In this document: positions 1 through 7,942 of the stretch, one piece after another
Position numbering within the stretch: the first letter of the stretch is position 1
Layout: each line of letters begins with the position of its first letter
Source of the DNA: Candidatus Kuenenia stuttgartensis
GTDB lineage: Bacteria > Planctomycetota > Planctomycetia > Gemmatales > Gemmataceae
NCBI GenBank assembly: GCA_945897965.1
Contig: CAMDHK010000002.1
Span: forward strand, 1 to 64,000
Length of the DNA: 64,000 nt
Direction: 5' to 3'
Translations under genes and position numbers: made by a program
The notes under the pieces: generated by a model
What the model was told of the DNA's origin: nothing
The model's database searches: none
What the model saw: the letters and a program-made list of their open reading frames with translations, nothing else

Positions 1-174
1 TTGGTTGTTGGGAATCATTTTGTTGATCTTAATCATTTGGGGTCATCTATTCTTTATGCGCGTGATTTTGTCTTTGATAACCCCGTTCTGATTTTTACAA
101 AAGATTCTTCCGGGAAGATTACTTCTTTTAAAATATCTGGCAGACTCAAAGCCGAGTTTTTTAAACTTCCTTGA
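1..174 (+). CDS. C-terminal fragment of an unidentified protein (5' end outside window)
   Basis: An open frame runs from base 1 to a TGA at 172-174 and encodes 57 residues ending in EFFKLP. The ORF track misses it because the start lies outside the window. The piece reads as a beta-rich C-terminal segment (FTKDSSGKITSFKISG), resembling the last strands of the domain that often follows serine-hydrolase or beta-lactamase-like domains. That resemblance is too weak for a family call. It ends 20 bases before the 3' end of the convergent MMPL gene. Confidence 0.55.
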   Translation: MVVGNHFVDLNHLGSSILYARDFVFDNPVLIFTKDSSGKITSFKISGRLKAEFFKLP

Positions 175-194
175 TTGTTTTTAGCAGATTGCTT

Positions 195-2966
195 TTATGC
201 TGCTTTGCTAGTTGTTCTTGCAAATGTGTTTTTATTCAAGCCTGTTTTAGCCTTGATAGGTGCAAGTTGCAGTAAGCTTGGAAGCCATAATACGGAACAA
301 ATCATGCAAGAACTCACGCCCAATGCTAACAGAAGTCCCAAGCTCGAAAGTCCAAGGTGGGAAGATATTGTTAACGAACCAAAACCCAATACCGTAGTGA
401 GCCCTGCAACAAATATGCCTTTGAAAGTGCTGCTTTTTAACTGGTAAGATTTGCTTCGATCTCGTCCTAAAAAGTCGTGGATTACATGCACAGCATTATC
501 GATTCCAACTCCGACAAGAATCGGGAATGCGATCATATTCGCTGGATTCAGTTGGTAGCCTAGTAACCATACTGCTCCCATGGTAATGCAAAGTCCCATG
601 ACTAAGGGAATGAGTGCCAAGGTTACCAAGATTGTTTTTCTGAAGTCCCAGGATAGAACCAGGATGATTGCAATTAACGCGTAGATCCCGGCCCATTGAA
701 ATCCAGACTTCATTCCCTTTAAGCCTTCAAGGGTTGTAAAAGGTTTTCCCGTTGCACGAGCGTCAACTTTTTGAATGCTACTTACGAATTCTTTAAGGTT
801 GCTGTATTCCCAAAGATTTTTCTTTGCGAATACTCGTAATAGCCATTGGTTGTTCTCACTTAAATATCGATTTCGAATTGGAGGTGGAATGTCTGCTACT
901 TCAATAAATTCAGGCGTGGAAACTTCCTTTAATTGATGGAGGTTTTCGATAAGATCGCCGGTGACTGCTTCTTCAAATTTTTTGAGTTCAATATTCGACA
1001 TTTTGTTTGTGCTGGATAATACACCTAAAAAGGTTACCAAGTCTTTCTTAACGTCGCTTAAATCCAAAAGGGAGTTCGCTTCATTGGTTTTATTGGCGAG
1101 GAGTTGTAGTTCCTTGCTCAAGCCATCGATATCTGGTGTAGCGTGGCCTGGTTTTGATCCGCGTGTTGGTAATAACCTTAGTCTGTGTTGTATTTCTTTT
1201 AGTTGTCCTTTGTTTATTGACTGATCTTTGGGAAGCATACTTGCTATTTCTGCTACTTGACTAACTTCTGGAAGCGCTTCAAACTTCTTTTTCCATTCGA
1301 TTGCTTCTTCCCGAGTTGCAGTAAAAGTAACAGCATGCCAAGTTGCGGAGGGCATTTTTTCTAATAATACTTTTTCCCATTTTACCGAATCAAGTGAGGA
1401 TGATTGTAAATGTAGAAGGTTGTGATCGTAAGAAACTTTTAGTGCTGGAATTAAAAATAAACAGGTAAGTACTAGGCCAGAAATCACCATGGTTTTTGGC
1501 TTGCTGAATAAGGATGTAGTCCAATTGTTTTGGATGATAGGGAAAGAAAGGATCCCTGGGAAAGAATTTATGGAGTCTGATTGTAACGAGGTTTTTTTAT
1601 ACGATTCTGTTATTCCCAATAGGGATGGAAGGGTGGTGAAACAACTTAGCGCGCAAAACAATATACCGCTTCCTGCAATCCAGCCCATTTCTGAAACTGC
1701 CTGAAAATCTGCAAGCATTGCAGCGAAAAAAGCTAGAGAAGTTGTGCAGGCTGCAGTTAGAATTCCAGGCCCTACGGATAGGGCGGTTCTTTTAATGGAT
1801 TCTTCTGCAGGGATACCTTTTTTTCTATATTCGTCGAATGCGCTCACCCACAAAACCCCGTAATCTCCTAACCCTATCAGCATGACTGCAAAAGTTGCAG
1901 ATAATAAATTAAGGTGCCCGATAGTAATGGTTAGCCATCCTAATGAAAGAATGGTTCCTACTAACAAGGTTGTGATGGTAAGAACTGGATATCGCCAAGA
2001 TCTGTAAACGATAATGTATAAGAATAGAACGCTCAAAAATGCTACCCAAGAAGCCGTTGCGCTGTCCCGTTGAGAAGCAGTCATTTCATCAGCTTCTAAA
2101 ACTGGTAATCCTGTTAGGCCAAGTTGAACATCTGGATGAAGTTTTGAGATGTCATTTAATATTTCGCGCATCAATTTAACTGCTGGCATTGAGCTGACAA
2201 AATCCGACTTTTCCTGAGTGATAGGACGGGCTAAAAGAATCGCCACGGATTTGTCTTCTGAAACTAGATAATTTGGTTTTGAAAGAATGGTCGTGTTGTG
2301 CTGGGATGTTGGCAGAAGGCCAACCCAGGGGCTTTTATAGGTTTCACCAGACTCCAGATAATTTGTTGCAGCTCTGAGGATGTTTCGGAATTGGGATAGA
2401 AATGCTGTGTCTGCTTCGGTGACCGTCCCCCGTGCTTCAATCTGTTTGATTCTAGCGTGTGCTTCGCAAGTTATGCTTTTTGTAGTAAATAAATTCCACG
2501 CAAATGGGAATTCAAGCAGAGGCGCCATGTTTGCAAGATGGCCGACGATTGTTCCTATTTCTTTGGGCTCTAGAAAAAGCAGAGATCTGTTTTTTAGATT
2601 TTGTAAGTCAACTTTGAAAAAGATGCGGTCAAAACTTTCTTGATGTTCTGATAGTTTCAATGCCAGTTGTTCCAAGGCATCAATTTTGTTTTGTTCGTTC
2701 CCGCCTAACGCAACTACTACCATGTCGTCGTCTTGTCCAAACTCTGCAAGATAATGCTTCCAGTTTTGCTGGCACCATTTGCGATTACTGATCATGTCAT
2801 CGCGATGCGTCTTAAACTCCAGTTTTTTGTAGGAATAGGCTAATGCTGTAGCGCAAAGAAGCATCCCCAATCCAAAAACCAACCAAGGTTTTTGAAATGA
2901 AAACATGGAAACAGCATAAATTAATCTGGCAGGAAACGAATCCTTGCCATCCTTGGCGTGACTCAT
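195..2966 (-). CDS. MMPL/RND-family transporter (HpnN-like architecture)
   Basis: This 923-residue inner-membrane protein has the two-fold layout of the MMPL branch of RND transporters. One membrane helix lies near residues 27-45, followed by a large periplasmic domain, a membrane bundle around 300-460, a second periplasmic domain and a final bundle around 740-900. The second bundle holds the classic GVGIDNAVH motif. The matching place in the first bundle reads LIGLGDYGVLW, one residue shorter than the usual GxGxDY. The family moves lipids or hydrophobic compounds with proton coupling, and HpnN homologues carry hopanoids. No hopanoid gene is nearby, so the substrate is unknown. The ATG start lies about 11 bases after an AGAGG element. 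It is transcribed alone. Confidence 0.85.
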   Translation of the reverse strand: MSHAKDGKDSFPARLIYAVSMFSFQKPWLVFGLGMLLCATALAYSYKKLEFKTHRDDMISNRKWCQQNWKHYLAEFGQDDDMVVVALGGNEQNKIDALEQLALKLSEHQESFDRIFFKVDLQNLKNRSLLFLEPKEIGTIVGHLANMAPLLEFPFAWNLFTTKSITCEAHARIKQIEARGTVTEADTAFLSQFRNILRAATNYLESGETYKSPWVGLLPTSQHNTTILSKPNYLVSEDKSVAILLARPITQEKSDFVSSMPAVKLMREILNDISKLHPDVQLGLTGLPVLEADEMTASQRDSATASWVAFLSVLFLYIIVYRSWRYPVLTITTLLVGTILSLGWLTITIGHLNLLSATFAVMLIGLGDYGVLWVSAFDEYRKKGIPAEESIKRTALSVGPGILTAACTTSLAFFAAMLADFQAVSEMGWIAGSGILFCALSCFTTLPSLLGITESYKKTSLQSDSINSFPGILSFPIIQNNWTTSLFSKPKTMVISGLVLTCLFLIPALKVSYDHNLLHLQSSSLDSVKWEKVLLEKMPSATWHAVTFTATREEAIEWKKKFEALPEVSQVAEIASMLPKDQSINKGQLKEIQHRLRLLPTRGSKPGHATPDIDGLSKELQLLANKTNEANSLLDLSDVKKDLVTFLGVLSSTNKMSNIELKKFEEAVTGDLIENLHQLKEVSTPEFIEVADIPPPIRNRYLSENNQWLLRVFAKKNLWEYSNLKEFVSSIQKVDARATGKPFTTLEGLKGMKSGFQWAGIYALIAIILVLSWDFRKTILVTLALIPLVMGLCITMGAVWLLGYQLNPANMIAFPILVGVGIDNAVHVIHDFLGRDRSKSYQLKSSTFKGIFVAGLTTVLGFGSLTISSHLGLSSLGLLLALGVSSCMICSVLWLPSLLQLAPIKAKTGLNKNTFARTTSKAA

Positions 2967-2993
2967 TTTATTAGCGCCTCTTCCTCTAAATCT

Positions 2994-3014
2994 TTAAGCC
3001 TTTCTTTGGCTTAA
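2994..3014 (-). promoter_or_regulatory. Hairpin in the leader of the MMPL gene
   Basis: TTAAGCC and GGCTTAA form a 7-bp stem with a 7-base loop, 28 to 48 bases upstream of the MMPL start codon. Flanking CCTCT and AGAGG bases could lengthen the pairing imperfectly. There is no T run, so it does not look like a terminator. It may be a leader structure or an operator; nothing in the sequence decides which. Confidence 0.25.
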
Positions 3015-3156
3015 GAGGGGCGGATATTAGGAAAGCGCCATTATATAAACAAGGCTAAAATCAAGATTGCTCTCATTAAAACAGGCCATATTTCCTATAT
3101 TATGTAGGATGGAAACTATCGATATTGTTATGCCTTCCTAATTTACCGGGGCCCTT

Positions 3157-3489
3157 ATGGATCTGATTCCTTTTTTGATTTTTAAGACTGAATCTGGGCA
3201 GGTTGAATTTGCCCAATGGCGAACCCAAGCTGGTGACGCTGCGTTAGCAGTTTTTCAAGATCGTGCAAAAGCGGAGTCTTTCATCCAAGTTTCTTCATTA
3301 GGCGAGTCTTGGATGGTTATGCAGCCTGCCTTACCCATGTTACAATCAATTTTTAAAGCCATGATCCAAGCCGGAGTTTTATTTGCCGTTTTGGATCCCG
3401 ATGAAAAAAGTGCCCGAACTGTTTACAACCTTGCAGAAGTTGTAGCAGCGGCGGAAAGTTGGTTTTCCACTAACAACGGCAAAAAGTAA
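3157..3489 (+). CDS. Small hypothetical protein
   Basis: The 110-residue product has no signal peptide or clear membrane helix. It alternates predicted strands and helices (DLIPFLIFKTESG, AVFQDRAKAESFI, VLDPDEKSARTVYNLAEVVAAAESWF). That pattern suggests one compact alpha/beta domain, perhaps of the kind found in SseB-like or other small planctomycete proteins, but I recognise no family. The start has only a weak purine element upstream (accggggccc). The stop lies one base from the 3' end of purB on the other strand. The even composition and normal codon use suggest a real gene. Confidence 0.6.
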   Translation: MDLIPFLIFKTESGQVEFAQWRTQAGDAALAVFQDRAKAESFIQVSSLGESWMVMQPALPMLQSIFKAMIQAGVLFAVLDPDEKSARTVYNLAEVVAAAESWFSTNNGKK

Positions 3490-3490
3490 G

Positions 3491-4945
3491 TTAAAACTTC
3501 AAGGCTGCGTTTTGATTGGTCCATTCGCTTTTTGCTTTAAGGATTGGATCAACTTCTGCAACTAGGAATTCTTCCACTTGTTCTTTGGCTCTACCCGAGA
3601 AGCGGCCTTCAGCCATTACTTTTTCAAAATTAATGCTCGAAAACTCAGGTTCTTTTTTAAGCCTCTCGAGTAGATCATTTTTTCTACTACCGGACTTTAA
3701 CTCTGCAATGACCGCATGACTATGCTTGCGGATGACTTCGTGCAGATTTTGCCTATCGCCCCCATTTCCCACTGCTGCCATCAGAAGGTTTTCGGTTGCC
3801 ATGAATGGTAGTGTTCGTTCCACTTCTGATTTGATAACTTCGGGGTTCACAACAAGGCCGCGAACAATGTTGATTGCGATACGCATAATGGAATCAGCGC
3901 ACAAAAAGGCTTGGGGAATCGTAAGCCTGCGGTTTACGCTGTCATCAAGGGTTCGTTCCAGCCATTGCACTGCTGCGGTTTCTGCGGTGTTTCCTGCTAG
4001 TTGGATGAGGAAACGGGATAGCCCGCACATGCGCTCTGATCTCATGGGGTTTCGTTTGTAGGCCATTGCAGAGGACCCAACTTGATCCGTTTCAAAGGGT
4101 TCGTCAATTTCTTGCCTGTGTGAAAGAAGCCTTATGTCGGTCCCAAATTTTTGAGCACTTTGGCCAATGCCAGAAAGTGTTTCAAGAATTTGTGAATCTA
4201 CTTTTCTGGGATAAGTTTGGCCTGTGACAGGGAATACTTGATCAAAACCCATTTTTTTCGAGACAAGTGTATCTAGATCGCGGACTTTCTGGTGGTCGCC
4301 TCTGAATAGGGAAAGGAAACTGGCTTGAGTTCCTGTGGTTCCTTTTGCGCCCCGGAATTTCATGTTTTCGATACGATAGCTGACTTCATGGAAATCCATT
4401 AGGAAATCCTGAGCCCATAGGCAGGCTCTTTTTCCAACGGTTGTTAATTGCGCTGGTTGGAAGTGTGTGAACCCAAGTGTTTCCATGCCCGCATACTTAC
4501 GGCTAAATTTTGCAAAGTGATCGAGCAACCCAACCAGCGAATTTTGTAATAGGGTAAGCCCCTGTCTCATAAGAATGAGTTCAGTATTATCCGTTACAAA
4601 ACAACTGGTTGCACCAAGATGAATAATATCCCGTGCAAGGGGGCAGCATTCGCCATAGGCGTGGATATGCGCCATTACATCATGGCGGAGCCTTTGTTCG
4701 TGTTCTTCAACCCGGGCAAAATCGATGTTGTGAATATTTTTTTCAAGTTCTTTGATTTGCGGTGGATTAATGCGTGGAGTGGTGCCATCTTCGGAAAGAA
4801 GGCCTAGTTCCATCTGGGTTTGGGCTAGTGCAACCCAAAGTTTTCGCCAGGTTGAATACCTGTTTGCAGGGTTCCAGAGCGCAACCATTTCTTTGCCCGC
4901 ATAGCGCTGTACCAAAGGATTATCGTGAACTTGAGTCGTTTCCAT
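3491..4945 (-). CDS. purB: Adenylosuccinate lyase
   Basis: PurB removes fumarate from SAICAR and from adenylosuccinate, two steps of purine synthesis. The fumarase/aspartase superfamily signature is present as SSAMAYKRNPMRSE, with the flexible catalytic-serine loop. Another active-site block reads HLGATSCFVTDN, and THFQPAQLTTVGKR is the third conserved region. I place the start at the ATG at 4945 (METTQVHDNP). The ORF track extends 4 residues further to a TTG, but a GGAAA purine run sits just before the ATG. The length of 484 residues fits the eukaryote-like PurB branch. It faces the small gene at 3157 and has no purine-gene neighbours, so it is probably a single-gene unit. Confidence 0.93.
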   Translation of the reverse strand: METTQVHDNPLVQRYAGKEMVALWNPANRYSTWRKLWVALAQTQMELGLLSEDGTTPRINPPQIKELEKNIHNIDFARVEEHEQRLRHDVMAHIHAYGECCPLARDIIHLGATSCFVTDNTELILMRQGLTLLQNSLVGLLDHFAKFSRKYAGMETLGFTHFQPAQLTTVGKRACLWAQDFLMDFHEVSYRIENMKFRGAKGTTGTQASFLSLFRGDHQKVRDLDTLVSKKMGFDQVFPVTGQTYPRKVDSQILETLSGIGQSAQKFGTDIRLLSHRQEIDEPFETDQVGSSAMAYKRNPMRSERMCGLSRFLIQLAGNTAETAAVQWLERTLDDSVNRRLTIPQAFLCADSIMRIAINIVRGLVVNPEVIKSEVERTLPFMATENLLMAAVGNGGDRQNLHEVIRKHSHAVIAELKSGSRKNDLLERLKKEPEFSSINFEKVMAEGRFSGRAKEQVEEFLVAEVDPILKAKSEWTNQNAALKF

Positions 4946-5138
4946 AAAGTTTTCCAAGAAAAATAAAGAGTGCAGTGACTATTCGCTATGAATGCTCACC
5001 TTTTCGGAATCGCCAAATAACCAACTTTCATCATCAAAGTATTGTAAAGAATTGTTCTGAAAAAACTTCTTTTAATTGAAAGGGTGCTAATGTTTGTATT
5101 AGTAACTCAAAGGCATCGGGTCAGGAGGACAATTTACG

Positions 5139-5450
5139 ATGAGGCTTATTTACAAAATAGTAATGGTGGTTGTGATTGGATTTATTGGGCAAAGTGCAAT
5201 TGAAAATCGTGCAATAGCTCAAACGAATGATGGAAACTTGCAAAGGTTTTTCCATTATCCTTATTATTATTTCCCACACAATTACTGGCCTTCCATGGGC
5301 CCAAAATGGCCTGAGAGACCAGGACAGCCTTACATGCCCCCACCTGCATACATGGCTAACCCTCCTTTCAGAGAGCCACATTGGCGCTACGAAAGCCAAA
5401 AACCCCAGAAATACTATAGTGGTTTCCACTTCTGGCTAGATCAGTTCTAA
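5139..5450 (+). CDS. Short secreted aromatic- and proline-rich protein
   Basis: The 103-residue product begins with a clear Sec signal peptide (MRLIYKIVMVVVIGFIGQSA), probably cleaved near IENRAIAQ. The mature part is strikingly rich in Tyr, Phe, Trp, His and Pro (FFHYPYYYFPHNYWP, then PGQPYMPPPAYMANPP). A strong AGGAGG sits 9 bases before the ATG and a strong intrinsic terminator follows the stop, so it looks like an independently expressed unit. I recognise no family. The composition suggests an unstructured envelope or matrix protein. Two overlapping ORFs in other frames are shadows. Confidence 0.75.
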   Translation: MRLIYKIVMVVVIGFIGQSAIENRAIAQTNDGNLQRFFHYPYYYFPHNYWPSMGPKWPERPGQPYMPPPAYMANPPFREPHWRYESQKPQKYYSGFHFWLDQF

Positions 5451-5469
5451 TTAGCAAATTGATATACTT

Positions 5470-5507
5470 AAAAAGGAAGTCCTAATTATTATTGGGCCTT
5501 CCTTTTT
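5470..5507 (+). terminator. Intrinsic terminator after the small secreted protein gene
   Basis: AAAAAGGAAG pairs perfectly with CTTCCTTTTT (10 bp). Two further G-C pairs lie inside after one mismatch, and the right arm ends in five T residues. It lies 20 bases after the stop at 5450 and before the MoxR operon. Confidence 0.8.
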
Positions 5508-5570
5508 GCATTTGATAATTCAGTTTGCGATAATTAACATTGATTTCCAGCAATCTTAAAGGGGCCTTAA

Positions 5571-6602
5571 ATGTCTAAACCAGAGCCCGGAGAAAATCCT
5601 TCAAAAGATAAAAAGAAGCCAGTCGCCTCCAACCAAATCGATGTGCAAGGCGTTGCTGAAAAAGTAACGGCTAACATTGAAAAAGTAATATTGGGGAAGC
5701 GCAAACAGATTCTGCTGGCTCTTGCGGCTTACCTTGCAGAGGGGCACATACTTCTTGAAGATGTTCCAGGTGTGGCGAAAACTATATTAGCCAGGGCTAT
5801 TTCCCGCAGTGTTGGTTGTGTCTTTAAAAGGGTCCAGTGTACCCCCGACTTGCTTCCAAGCGATATTAATGGGGTTTCCATTTTTAATCAGAAAACAGCC
5901 GAGTTTGAATTCAGGCCGGGCCCTATTTTTGCTCAAACTGTTCTTGCAGATGAAATTAACCGGGCTACCCCACGAACTCAGGCAGCACTCCTTGAAGCCA
6001 TGGCTGAAAGAAGAGTCACTGCGGATGGCCAAACTTATAATCTTAAGCCACCCTTTCTAGTAATAGCGACTCAAAATCCGGTAGACCATGAAGGAACCTT
6101 TCCTTTACCCGAGGCTCAATTAGATCGTTTCTTAATAAAATTAAGTCTGGGATACCCTACCATTGAAGAAGAAGCCTTGATGCTTAAAAGGTTACAGTTT
6201 GGCCATCCGATTGATGATGTTGCACCCGTTGTTAGTTCTGCAGACTGGATGGCTTGCCAGGAAGTGGTAAGGAAGATTCATTTGGATGATCAAATCCGAA
6301 CATACATTCTTGAGATCGTTCATGGCACCCGGGATAACGAAAATATTTTATTGGGTGGAAGTCCTCGGGCATCGCTTTCATTGCAAAGGGCGGCACAAGC
6401 AAGTGCTGCGATCCAAGGAAGAACTTTTGTGGTTCCGGATGATGTGAAAAAGTTGGTTGCTCCAGTGCTTTCACATCGCATCATTCTCAAGCCCGAAACC
6501 CGACTTAGGAAAATTAAAACGGAAGATGTCATCAATGATGTTTTAGATGATATTCCTGTGCCTGTTTCCTCGGATTATCACACTGAAAAAGATTACTTCT
6601 AA
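5571..6602 (+). CDS. MoxR-family AAA+ ATPase
   Basis: The 343-residue protein has the MoxR form of the AAA+ core: Walker A EDVPGVAKT, the block FKRVQCTPDLLPSDINGVSIFN, Walker B VLADEINRATPRTQAALLEAM, and the sensor region ATQNPVDHEGTFPLPEAQLDRF. A short charged N-terminal extension (about 25 residues) precedes the core. MoxR ATPases act as chaperone-like remodelling enzymes together with DUF58 or VWA partners. AAGGGG lies 6 bases before the ATG. The stop codon shares one base with the start of the DUF58 gene, so the two are translationally coupled. A paralogue lies at 58594-59613. Confidence 0.92.
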   Translation: MSKPEPGENPSKDKKKPVASNQIDVQGVAEKVTANIEKVILGKRKQILLALAAYLAEGHILLEDVPGVAKTILARAISRSVGCVFKRVQCTPDLLPSDINGVSIFNQKTAEFEFRPGPIFAQTVLADEINRATPRTQAALLEAMAERRVTADGQTYNLKPPFLVIATQNPVDHEGTFPLPEAQLDRFLIKLSLGYPTIEEEALMLKRLQFGHPIDDVAPVVSSADWMACQEVVRKIHLDDQIRTYILEIVHGTRDNENILLGGSPRASLSLQRAAQASAAIQGRTFVVPDDVKKLVAPVLSHRIILKPETRLRKIKTEDVINDVLDDIPVPVSSDYHTEKDYF

Positions 6603-7933
6603 TGTATTGGCTCCTTGGAATAACCCTGATCGGATTTTCTGCCCAAGTTTTGGGCTCAGGGCTTCTTGCATTCTCCGCCTACTTAATGGCATTAATCTTG
6701 ATAAGCAGTCGGATGTTGGCTTGGCATTGGGCGAGCGGGTTAAGAATTGAAAGAAAAATGCGCTGCACCCTTGCAGAAGTTGGCGATAAGGTAAGAGTTA
6801 AAGTTCTAGTCCGTTATTTGGGTTTGATCCCAATCCCATGGGTGATTTTAGAAGATTTGTTACCTGAAGATGCTGTTGACTCTCGGCATCCTTTCTTAAA
6901 ATTAAAAGGTAAAAGGCTTAAAGTCTTATCGATGTTTTCGATGCAAACAGAAGAGTTTTCATATTCTCTGGAATGCATGCATCGGGGCTTTTTTCAGATT
7001 GGGCCCGTGTTTGCAGAAACTGGAGACCCTTTTGGATTCATGCGAAGATATCGCATTGGATGCCAACCTTTTTATTTGCTCGTGCTCCCCAAGATAACGC
7101 ATTTGCTTGGATATGATTTAACCTCACGCAGGCCGATTGGCGAAATTCAAATGGTTATGAAAATATTCGAAGACCCTACCCGGATAGCGGGGGTTCGCGA
7201 TTATGAACCAGGCGACCCGATGTCTCGTATCCACTGGAAAGCCAGTGCCCGAACAGGTGTGTTTCAGTGTAAAATATTCGAGCCAACCTGCCTTGCTGGT
7301 GCGATGATCTTATTGGATTTTCACGAATCAAATTTTCCACCACGAGGTGAACCATTTCGCTCGGAACTTGCAATCGATGCTGCGGTCTCTCTTGCCCATG
7401 CAGTTTGTTTATTGAATCAACCATTTGGAATAGGAACTAACGCTACCGATGCTGCATTCAATGTTCAAGAGAATGAAAGTGAACCTGAAGTTGATACTCG
7501 GGCAGAAGCTCGAACTTTTATGCTGGATAGCAGTAGGCCAAACCATTTGCAACCAATGTTTTTACCATCACGAAGAGGTGTTGAGCATTTGCAATTGTTA
7601 AGGGAAATGATGGGGCGTGCGCTTAAATCAGATTCCCTCAAATTCTCTGAGATGATTAGAGAAGTCTCGATCCATTTGCCCAGAGATTTAACTCTTGTCG
7701 CTGTTCTTTCAGGTGTAACCGAAGAAACGGCTATGATGCTAGGGAATTTAAAACAACAAGGGTTTGCTGTCTCCGTTGTTTTAATTCAATTTGATGATGA
7801 GGGTTTGAACAGGGCTTTTAAAAAATTGATTTCTAATGGTATCCGCGAGATTCGCCATGCCATTGATCAAGAGTCTCTTCCTCAGCTTTGCAGATCCCAG
7901 ATTGATAGAACTTCTCCTTTAAGCCTTGTCTAG
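6602..7933 (+). CDS. DUF58-domain protein, MoxR partner
   Basis: The 443-residue product starts with two close hydrophobic helices (about residues 1-40). The DUF58 signature follows in the middle (GDPMSRIHWKASARTG, near residue 210). The rest is soluble and should lie in the cytoplasm; it resembles a VWA-like fold. DUF58 proteins are usually encoded next to MoxR and are thought to deliver or be remodelled by the ATPase. The start overlaps the MoxR stop by one base, and the next gene begins 9 bases downstream. It is longer than the paralogue at 57643, which lacks the N-terminal membrane helices. The substrate is unknown. Confidence 0.88.
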   Translation: MYWLLGITLIGFSAQVLGSGLLAFSAYLMALILISSRMLAWHWASGLRIERKMRCTLAEVGDKVRVKVLVRYLGLIPIPWVILEDLLPEDAVDSRHPFLKLKGKRLKVLSMFSMQTEEFSYSLECMHRGFFQIGPVFAETGDPFGFMRRYRIGCQPFYLLVLPKITHLLGYDLTSRRPIGEIQMVMKIFEDPTRIAGVRDYEPGDPMSRIHWKASARTGVFQCKIFEPTCLAGAMILLDFHESNFPPRGEPFRSELAIDAAVSLAHAVCLLNQPFGIGTNATDAAFNVQENESEPEVDTRAEARTFMLDSSRPNHLQPMFLPSRRGVEHLQLLREMMGRALKSDSLKFSEMIREVSIHLPRDLTLVAVLSGVTEETAMMLGNLKQQGFAVSVVLIQFDDEGLNRAFKKLISNGIREIRHAIDQESLPQLCRSQIDRTSPLSLV

Positions 7934-7942
7934 GAAACGCAC

